This document shows, one piece after another, positions 57,895 to 64,000 of a DNA stretch of 64,000 nt (its first letter is position 1; each line of letters opens with the position of its first letter). Under the pieces are notes generated by a model, which worked only from the letters and a program-made list of their open reading frames with translations, ran no database searches and was not told the DNA's origin. Location: assembly GCF_003696305.1 (NCBI RefSeq), contig NZ_RFFK01000003.1, forward strand, positions 169,887-233,886, given 5' to 3'. A program made the translations under genes and the position numbers. This stretch comes from Pseudomonas sp. AOB-7 (GTDB taxonomy: Bacteria; Pseudomonadota; Gammaproteobacteria; Pseudomonadales; Pseudomonadaceae).

Positions 57895-58326
57895 TTAGCG
57901 CTGAGGGTGCGACGAACATCCCGGCGCGGCGCAACCCACGCCCTCTTCCAGCCCCTGCAGAATCGGACAATCCGGCCGGCTATCGCCCTGGCAGCTGTTC
58001 GCCAGCTCCACCAGCGTATCGCGCAGCGCGCTCATCTCGGCGATCTTGCGCGAAAGTGTGGCGATATGTCCCTCGGCCAGCGCCTTCACATCGGCGCTGG
58101 CGCGACTCTTGTCCTGCCACAGCGCCAGTAGCCGGCCCACTTCCTCCAGGGAAAACCCCAGATCCCGCGCCCGCTTGATAAAGGCCAGGCGGTGCAGGTC
58201 GTTGGCGCTGTACTGCCGATAGCCGCTCTCCGTACGCCCGGCCCGCGGCAGCAGGTCGATGGACTCGTAGTAGCGGATCATCTTGGCGCTGAGGCCGGTG
58301 TGCTTGGCGGCTTGGCCGATGTTCAT
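57895..58326 (-). CDS. cueR: Copper-responsive MerR-family regulator CueR
   Basis: 143 aa. N-terminal winged helix MNIGQAAKHTGLSAKMIRYYESIDLLP; dimerisation helix; metal-binding Cys112 and Cys120 in SCQGDSRPDC and Ser77, exactly the E. coli CueR numbering. The final CAAPGCSSH adds Cys residues. CueR activates copper efflux genes, but no copA/cueO lies within the window. Confidence 0.93.
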   Translation of the reverse strand: MNIGQAAKHTGLSAKMIRYYESIDLLPRAGRTESGYRQYSANDLHRLAFIKRARDLGFSLEEVGRLLALWQDKSRASADVKALAEGHIATLSRKIAEMSALRDTLVELANSCQGDSRPDCPILQGLEEGVGCAAPGCSSHPQR

Positions 58327-58375
58327 GCTTGGAGCCTCGTCGTGAGTACATTGCGCCAGGATAGCGCTGCGGCGA

Positions 58376-59329
58376 TCAAATCAGGCCCTGTTCTCGCTCC
58401 AGATCCACCAGCCGACTAGCCGGGCCGTCGGCACGCAGGCGCTCACGAATCATCTGCGGCCATTGGCTGCGCGAGCGGCGCTTGGCGATGGCGTAGGTGA
58501 AGTTTTGCAGGGCGTTGAGCGGAGCGAGGACGATGCCGCCGAGCAACAACAAGAAGTCGGAAGCGCTGAGGAAGTTGCGACCGCCGTTAGCCTTGTACTG
58601 TTCCTTGATGTCACGCCATTGCAGGCGCGTCCAATGTCCTCGGCGTTTGCGTACTGCCAGCAGGCTCTGAATGGACTCAGGCGAGTCGCTGGAATTGCCG
58701 TGCTCGTCGAACCAGGGGCCGTTGTCCATATAGGCGCGCAGGTATTCCCAGAAGCCCAATTGCATTTCCAGACTCTTGCCAATGGGCGAGCCGAGGTTGA
58801 GCAGCACCTGTTCCTCGGGGTGGCCGAAGCGATGCAGGAGAACTTCGAGCGCCGCATGGCGCATGCCGGCGGTATAGGGGCCAACGGTGCCGTAGGCGTA
58901 GGCGGCTGCCGCGACGTCATCCCAGGGTGTGTGGTAAAGCTCGTCGTCCTGCTCGAAATACAGCTCGCGGCTGCGTCGGTTGAGCAGGATGGGGAGAGGC
59001 ATGGGGCGAAGGACTTCCCAGATAAAAGGAATTACAAAAAAGGCCAATGCAAGTAGGAGGGTGTTTAGCGCTTGCTCAGGACGATGATCCAGGAAGAGAG
59101 CAAGAGCGAAAATAGCCCAAAAAGTACCAGCCACTCCCCCTAGCGCCCCAGTCCACATTCCTCTATCCGCACTATCGCCATGCTCGATGGCTAGGTAGTA
59201 CTCGGTCTGCTCCTCGACTTCGGGCATGCATATCAGCGGTGCGCCGGTGGGCTGATTGGCCTGAAGCAGATGGCTGTCCGGCACCTGGGCCAGGCGTTGG
59301 GCGAAGGGGTGATTGGTGGTGGCGGTCAT
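58376..59329 (-). CDS. DUF6708-like membrane protein downstream of T6SS effector, candidate immunity
   Basis: 317 aa. Two adjacent membrane helices (about 59-80 and 88-107) and a third hydrophobic stretch near 258-283; charged cytoplasmic parts include WDDVAAAAYAYGTVGPYTAGMRHAALEV. I recall similar proteins next to VasX/BTH_I2691-type effectors. It starts 3 nt after the effector stop, so the two are co-transcribed, which suits an immunity or accessory protein. Immunity is inference from context. Confidence 0.7.
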   Translation of the reverse strand: MTATTNHPFAQRLAQVPDSHLLQANQPTGAPLICMPEVEEQTEYYLAIEHGDSADRGMWTGALGGVAGTFWAIFALALFLDHRPEQALNTLLLALAFFVIPFIWEVLRPMPLPILLNRRSRELYFEQDDELYHTPWDDVAAAAYAYGTVGPYTAGMRHAALEVLLHRFGHPEEQVLLNLGSPIGKSLEMQLGFWEYLRAYMDNGPWFDEHGNSSDSPESIQSLLAVRKRRGHWTRLQWRDIKEQYKANGGRNFLSASDFLLLLGGIVLAPLNALQNFTYAIAKRRSRSQWPQMIRERLRADGPASRLVDLEREQGLI

Positions 59330-59332
59330 GGC

Positions 59333-62191
59333 TTAGCTCAGGTCGATATCGATGGGCGGCAGGTAGAGCCCTTCGATGGGTTGATAGGTCAAGCTGCCGC
59401 GAATGGCCGTAAGATCCTCGACGTGCTCGTGATAGGCGCGGCGCAGGCGGACGCTGCCATCGGCTTCCGGCGCCACGCGAGTGCCGATATCCAGGTCGAA
59501 GGGAATGGGATCGTCCTCGCCCCAGACCAGCGGCACGCAGCGTTTGGCCGAGCCGAGCAGGCCAGTCGAGCGCTTCCACTCCTCGTGCCCGTCGAAGCTG
59601 ACCATGCCCTGACGGTATTCGCGCTGGCCGGGCAGGCGCAGTACCAGGCGCAGTTCATTGACCACGCCACTCGGCCCCATATCGTTCCAGCGCTCCAGGG
59701 CAAGGTTTACCGGCAATACGATCTGGTAGAAGGCGCGCATGGTGGCTGCGAAGTCGCCGGACCAATCCGCCGGGCGGATGCCGAAGCGGGTCTGCTTGAT
59801 CCACTGTTCCAGCGGGGTGTCCTCGGTATAGATCAGCGAGATCAGCCCGATAAAGAGGGTGACGGTCAGCCCGACCAGGCTCAGGCGCAGCGGCAGCGAT
59901 AGCACGCGGATGCCGGTGGCCAGGGCCTCCGCCTCGCCGGCCAGTGCCGCGGCGCGAGCGATACGCATGGCGCGCATGGCCTGCAGCGATATGCGGGCAT
60001 AGCCCAGGTTGGCGCCGACCAGGCCGGTGCTGACCACGGCCGTGTCCAGATCCCCCGTGCGGAAGGCCTCCAGCGCATGCCAGCCGAAATAGAACACATC
60101 GATACCGGCGGTAATGGCCTGCAACAGCATGGCCGCGGAGCCTAAACCCAGTGCACGCGCCAGGTATTCTCTGGCCTTTGGATCGAGATGGCTGGCCTGG
60201 GCCACATACCGCTCCCAGCGGATATCGGCCAGTTGCTGCAGTACTGCGGTTGAGGCAGTTGCCGTTGCCATGATTGCACTTGTTGCGGAAACAACGTTCT
60301 TGGATGACATGTCCGCCCAAGCTTGCTTTCCAGCCTCCGCCACATTCCAAGCAGCCACCAACACAATCAGCGTCTTTAGCGGCGCCTCGTCCAGCAGTTC
60401 GGCGACATTGCGCGGCAGTTCCAGCTTGGCCGCATCGCCGCTCAGCGGGGGCAGCACCGGCGTCGGTTTGTTGGGCATGGCGCGTGGCACCTCACTGCCA
60501 TAGCCCGGCTGGGAATGAGGGGGCGCGGATTGCGGGGCGGGTACCAGGCGAAGATGTGCAATGGCGTCCTCAACCTGGGTCGCCGTCGGGCTTTTGTTGG
60601 GCGCCGCGCCAGGGGGTGTGCGAGCGGTGCGCGCCTGCTCGCGCTCGATCTGCTCGATGCGTTTGCCGATGCTGCGCCGCTGCCCCTTGTTATGGGCCTG
60701 GCCCATCTGCTCGCTGAGCCAGCGCAGGGCATCGACGGGCCGCAGTTTCTCTACCTCCATGCGTTGCCGGCTACGCACCAGCATGGCGACCATCAGGTTG
60801 TAGGCCAGCGGGTGAACCTGCTCGGCCAGGGTGCGCAGCCGGCCGGCGAGAATGGGCGACACCGCCGCGAACAAGGGTTCGCCACCGCCTACCGGTGCCA
60901 GCCCCTGCAGACCATCCGCCCCGTGATTCAGGGCCAGGCTCAGGGCCGTTGCGCGAGCCAGGCGAGCCGCAGCCGCGCTCGCGTCGGTCGCGACTTCAGA
61001 CACGCCTTCCGGAATATTCAGCAACTGTTTCAGCTCGCCCGGGCGAGGCTTCTGCAACAGGCCGAGAATTGCCCATAGCAGCCAAGGCTGGCCTTTGACA
61101 CGCTCGGGGTCGAGGGCTTCTTCGATGGCCAGGACGCCGGGCGGCGTGGCCGCAGGGCCGAGGCAGGCAGCGGCGAAGCTGGCCTCGAGCATGTCGCGCT
61201 GATCGAGTTGGGTGATATCGAAGTGTTCGCAGGCCGTTTCCAGGTCAGCGGGCGTGCTGCCGCCCAGGGTCGCGAACCAGGCCGCCCAGAGTTCGGCCAG
61301 GCGGCGCCTGTCCGCGTCCAGGGTTTCCTGCTCGCGCTCCTGTTCCTGCAGCACACGTTGCAGGCTCGGCACATCGACCATTGTGGCCAAGCGGTCGCGG
61401 ATGTCCTTGTCGCCGTCGCTGACGGACTTGACCACGGCGGCAATGGACCACTCATCGGCCCGGTGCCTGTTCAGTTTGTCGAAGGCCTGGTTGCGCGTGC
61501 GCAGTAGGGCGGCGAGGTCGAACAGCACGCCCCAGGGGTCGTCCAGCAGCGCGAAGTGTTGTTGTTCGCAGCGCCGCATGCGTTTCAGCGGCGGTTCTTC
61601 CAGCAGCCAGTACTTGGATTCGCGGGCACAGCTCCAGCGGTAATTTTCCGGTTTCACATCGCCGATCTGCGGGTGCAAGGTCTGGACCATCCCGCTGAAG
61701 GGGGCTGCGCCGGGAACCAGCGGACGCATTAGGCGTTGGCGTGTCTCGGCCTTTTGCTCGGCTGCGGCGAAGGTATCCGCGCTCCACTCGACGGGCGACC
61801 AGGCCAGAGCTGCCGGCGCACCAGCTTCCAGCAGGAGGTAGGCCATGGCGCTGTTATCCCGGGCACGGCCACCCCGCGCGGTAGGGGTGAGCATGGAGGC
61901 CTCGACCCGGTATTCGCTCAGTTCCTGCAGGCTGTCTTCCCAGACGTAGAGCCAGCCATCGCGCAGCATGCGCGGCACATAACCGAGCGGGCGCTCCTGC
62001 AGTTGGGGATGATCCGGCCCCAGGTCGGGGAACAGCCCCCGGATTTCGGGCAAGCCCAGGGCTGAGGCATCCAGGCCGGATGGAGTGCGCGGATCGATAG
62101 GGCCGATGGCGTAGCGAAGGGGCAGCACCGCCGCTAGCAACGGGCAGGCAGCAGGTTGCAGGCGGTCGGGTCGAGTTGCGGGTTGGTTCAT
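59333..62191 (-). CDS. T6SS membrane effector, VasX/BTH_I2691-like
   Basis: 952 aa. N-terminal VasX-type region (about 1-180) with ACPLLAAVLPLRYAIGPID and YVPRMLRDGWLYVWEDS; helical middle with charged coiled coil (about 275-300); a proline-rich linker (about 545-590); C-terminal hydrophobic block with segments near 606-620, 633-655, 680-703, 716-735 and 764-788, then a soluble tail. This plan fits pore-forming effectors delivered by the VgrG spike. Start MNQPAT at 62191 overlaps the DUF4123 stop (ATGA). Name by family resemblance; no search run. Confidence 0.82.
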   Translation of the reverse strand: MNQPATRPDRLQPAACPLLAAVLPLRYAIGPIDPRTPSGLDASALGLPEIRGLFPDLGPDHPQLQERPLGYVPRMLRDGWLYVWEDSLQELSEYRVEASMLTPTARGGRARDNSAMAYLLLEAGAPAALAWSPVEWSADTFAAAEQKAETRQRLMRPLVPGAAPFSGMVQTLHPQIGDVKPENYRWSCARESKYWLLEEPPLKRMRRCEQQHFALLDDPWGVLFDLAALLRTRNQAFDKLNRHRADEWSIAAVVKSVSDGDKDIRDRLATMVDVPSLQRVLQEQEREQETLDADRRRLAELWAAWFATLGGSTPADLETACEHFDITQLDQRDMLEASFAAACLGPAATPPGVLAIEEALDPERVKGQPWLLWAILGLLQKPRPGELKQLLNIPEGVSEVATDASAAAARLARATALSLALNHGADGLQGLAPVGGGEPLFAAVSPILAGRLRTLAEQVHPLAYNLMVAMLVRSRQRMEVEKLRPVDALRWLSEQMGQAHNKGQRRSIGKRIEQIEREQARTARTPPGAAPNKSPTATQVEDAIAHLRLVPAPQSAPPHSQPGYGSEVPRAMPNKPTPVLPPLSGDAAKLELPRNVAELLDEAPLKTLIVLVAAWNVAEAGKQAWADMSSKNVVSATSAIMATATASTAVLQQLADIRWERYVAQASHLDPKAREYLARALGLGSAAMLLQAITAGIDVFYFGWHALEAFRTGDLDTAVVSTGLVGANLGYARISLQAMRAMRIARAAALAGEAEALATGIRVLSLPLRLSLVGLTVTLFIGLISLIYTEDTPLEQWIKQTRFGIRPADWSGDFAATMRAFYQIVLPVNLALERWNDMGPSGVVNELRLVLRLPGQREYRQGMVSFDGHEEWKRSTGLLGSAKRCVPLVWGEDDPIPFDLDIGTRVAPEADGSVRLRRAYHEHVEDLTAIRGSLTYQPIEGLYLPPIDIDLS

Positions 62192-62751
62192 GTGGTTGCT
62201 TCCTGCAAAGTGGTCTCGCTGTGCGCCAGTGCTTCCAGCAGCGGCCAGTCCAGAGTGATTTGCGCATCCAGGGTATCGCTGGCGACGGTCTCGTCCTGTT
62301 CGGGAGAAGGGTTGCGCCAGGCCAGCAAGGGTGCCTCGCCATCGTGCAGCCAAATCTCATGCACGCCATGCCAGAACCCCGAAGGCCATTGGGAATTTTT
62401 CCGCCAGGCATTGAGCAGGGGCCGGCCATCGGCCAGACGCAACCAGAACTCTCTGCCGTCTGGGGAGAAGATGCGTAGACGGCGCCGCAGGGTGTCGCGT
62501 AGATCATGCAGGGCGAAATTGCTTTTCAGCCATACGGCGTGCCGCAATTCGGGGACGCCCTGACACCAGGCGTTACGCAGGGCACTGCCGCCATCCGCCT
62601 CTAGCAGAATGGGTCCTATATCCGCGAGGGAGGCGTAGGCTGTGTCCAGCAAGAGTGGGCGGGCGCCGTGTTCGGGGAAGGTCTGGCAGAGCCAGGCCAG
62701 TGCCCGCTTGTGCGATGCCCCATCGAATAGCAGAAAGCCAGCGTCGGTCAT
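62188..62751 (-). CDS. DUF4123 T6SS adaptor/chaperone (Tap/TEC)
   Basis: 187 aa. Shape of DUF4123: LLFDGASHKRALAWLCQTFPEHGARPLLLDTAYASLADIGPILLEA, WLKSNFALHDLRDTLRRRLRIFSPDGREFWLRLADGRPLLNAW. These adaptors load effectors on their cognate VgrG. Overlaps by 4 nt with vgrG upstream and the effector downstream, fixing a trio. Confidence 0.9.
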   Translation of the reverse strand: MTDAGFLLFDGASHKRALAWLCQTFPEHGARPLLLDTAYASLADIGPILLEADGGSALRNAWCQGVPELRHAVWLKSNFALHDLRDTLRRRLRIFSPDGREFWLRLADGRPLLNAWRKNSQWPSGFWHGVHEIWLHDGEAPLLAWRNPSPEQDETVASDTLDAQITLDWPLLEALAHSETTLQEATT

Positions 62752-64000
62752 TTCGCCTCCCTGGCCTGCTTGGCCGCCTCACAGACTTCGCAGATGCCGC
62801 TGGTGGCTTGTAGGAAAACACGGCGCTGCTTGGCCAGGGCCTCCAGGGACATTCCAGCCCTGTCCGCATCGGCCGGCTTCACCGGCCCCGGCAGGATGGG
62901 CTTGGCGCCCGAGCCTTTACCCGATCCGCCCCCCGAATTCATCTTGATCGTCGCCCCGCTCAGCGTCACCCCACTGGGGTCGAGTTTGAGGAAACTGCCG
63001 CCGCCGGCGGCGGTGAGTTCCATGCCGGCGTCGATCACCAGCTTGCTGCCGGCGTTGTAGTGAATCTCGTTGCCGGCTTCGATGAATAGGCCGGTGCCGA
63101 TCTTGTTGTGCTGGGTGGCGGCGACGGTGAGGTGGTCGTTGGCGCGCACTTCCACCTTGCGCTCGAGGTCGGTGGCGCGGTGTTCCTCGGCACGCATCTC
63201 GCTGTAGCTGTTGGCCTCCACCGTGTCGTGGCGTTCATTGCCGACGCGGATCTTCTGGTCGTGCTCGATGTTTTCGTCCCAGTCGCGCTGGGCGTGGATG
63301 TAGATCTGCTCGGCGCCCTGGCGGTCTTCGATGCGAAATTCGTTGTAGCCGCCACCGCCCGGGCTGCTCAGGGTCTTGAAGACGCTGCGGGTCTTGTTCG
63401 CCGGCAGGTCGTAGGGCACCAGGTGCTCGGCGTGGTATAGGCAGCCGGTGATCAGCGGCTGGTCGGGGTCGCCTTCGAGGAAGGTGACCAGCACCTCCAT
63501 GCCCACCCGCGGGATGGCGACGCCGCCGTAGGCCTTGCCGGCCCAGTTGGAGGCCACGCGCAGCCAGCAGCTGGTGGTGTCGTCACCCTGGCCTTCGCGG
63601 TCCCAGTGGAACTGCACCTTCACCCGGCCGTACTGGTCGCAGTGGATTTCCTCGCCAGCCGGGCCGGTGACCACGGCGGTCTGGCTACCCAGTACCTTGG
63701 GTTTGCGATGTTCGAGCGCGGGGCGGTAGGGGATGTCCCAGGGGGTGGCGGTAAAGCGGTTGCGATAGCCCTGCTGGAAGCCATCACCGGCTTGGGTGTT
63801 GCTGGTGACTGATTCTTCCAGCACCTGCGGTTGCTTGCCCTCGTGGATCACCTCGACCAGCAGCCAGAGGTCGTTCCACGGTTCGCGTGGATGATCCGCC
63901 AGGGCGAGGAAGTGGCCGCTGCACAGGTAGGCATCGCTCTTGCCTTCGGCCAGCTCGTAGTCGCTGCGCAGGCGTTCCAGGCTGCGTTTGGCCAGGTGTT
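62748..64000 (-). CDS. vgrG: Type VI secretion VgrG spike protein (5' end beyond window)
   Basis: About 417 residues visible; N-terminus lies past 64000. Visible parts: gp27/gp5-like region YRNRFTATPWDIPYRPALEH, DQYGRVKVQFHWDREGQGDD, WAGKAYGGVAIPRVGMEVLVTFLEGDPDQPLITGCLYH (OB-fold and spike entry), GGYNEFRIEDRQGAEQIYIHAQRDWDENI and repeated beta-helix needle units to about 63000. The C-terminal extension has a CEVC pair (SGICEVCEAAK), a likely metal-binding tip or effector-docking tail. Stop overlaps the DUF4123 ATG. Confidence 0.95.
   Translation of the reverse strand, partial: HLAKRSLERLRSDYELAEGKSDAYLCSGHFLALADHPREPWNDLWLLVEVIHEGKQPQVLEESVTSNTQAGDGFQQGYRNRFTATPWDIPYRPALEHRKPKVLGSQTAVVTGPAGEEIHCDQYGRVKVQFHWDREGQGDDTTSCWLRVASNWAGKAYGGVAIPRVGMEVLVTFLEGDPDQPLITGCLYHAEHLVPYDLPANKTRSVFKTLSSPGGGGYNEFRIEDRQGAEQIYIHAQRDWDENIEHDQKIRVGNERHDTVEANSYSEMRAEEHRATDLERKVEVRANDHLTVAATQHNKIGTGLFIEAGNEIHYNAGSKLVIDAGMELTAAGGGSFLKLDPSGVTLSGATIKMNSGGGSGKGSGAKPILPGPVKPADADRAGMSLEALAKQRRVFLQATSGICEVCEAAKQAREAK

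Overview
The window is a GC-rich, densely coded stretch of a gammaproteobacterial chromosome, almost certainly a Pseudomonas (aeruginosa/alcaligenes/mendocina side of the genus). The block aroQ-accB-accC-prmA-DUF3426-dusB-fis-purH-purD-retS followed by urtABC(D) has, as I remember it, the same gene order as the PA4845-PA4862 region of P. aeruginosa PAO1. RetS itself is a Pseudomonas-specific regulator. I see no rRNA, tRNA, CRISPR array, integrase or transposase.

Layout. 1-7600: a minus-strand nitrogen operon, atzF (allophanate hydrolase) - FCD-type GntR regulator - urtA - urtB - urtC - urtD (cut by the window edge). A good sigma-54 promoter with an upstream NtrC-like site precedes atzF. 7609-23538: minus-strand housekeeping block (MarC protein, retS, purD, purH, fis, dusB, DUF3426 protein, prmA, accC, accB, aroQ, dsbD, HDAC-like deacetylase). 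23608-27865: a plus-strand four-gene cassette with 4-nt overlaps (GNAT, double-domain SagB-type nitroreductase, TesB thioesterase, HAD phosphatase), then a P-loop kinase. 27866-28650: an AT-richer patch with one START/AHSA1-like gene, probably foreign. 28651-42732: a very-long-chain-type acyl-CoA synthetase with a divergent AraC regulator, YpfJ-type metalloprotease, DUF411 and DUF4345 proteins, trmA, a purine permease, a DJ-1/YajL protein, ada, and a hybrid sensor kinase with a response regulator carrying a degenerate HD-GYP domain. 42870-50293: a dipeptide ABC transporter operon (two binding proteins, dppB, dppC, dppD, dppF). 50518-58326: SIMPL protein, DUF922 protein, YigZ, TetR regulator, a TonB-dependent siderophore-type receptor, orphan PxpA, RIO kinase, CueR. 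58376-64000: a type VI secretion effector module: vgrG (cut by the window edge) - DUF4123 adaptor - 952-aa VasX/BTH_I2691-like membrane effector - small polytopic DUF6708 protein (candidate immunity).

How genes work together. The first operon couples import of urea (or a related small amide) to allophanate breakdown, with nitrogen-limitation signals at the promoter. The central block supplies purine, fatty-acid and aromatic precursors and carries the Fis and RetS regulators. The last block looks like a weapon set: spike, adaptor, toxin, probable immunity. Several families of palindromic intergenic repeats (GTAGCCCGGAT.., GGTGGA..TCCACC, GAAGCCCAAC.., GGTGCGC..GCGCACC) punctuate the intergenic spaces, as is common in Pseudomonas genomes.
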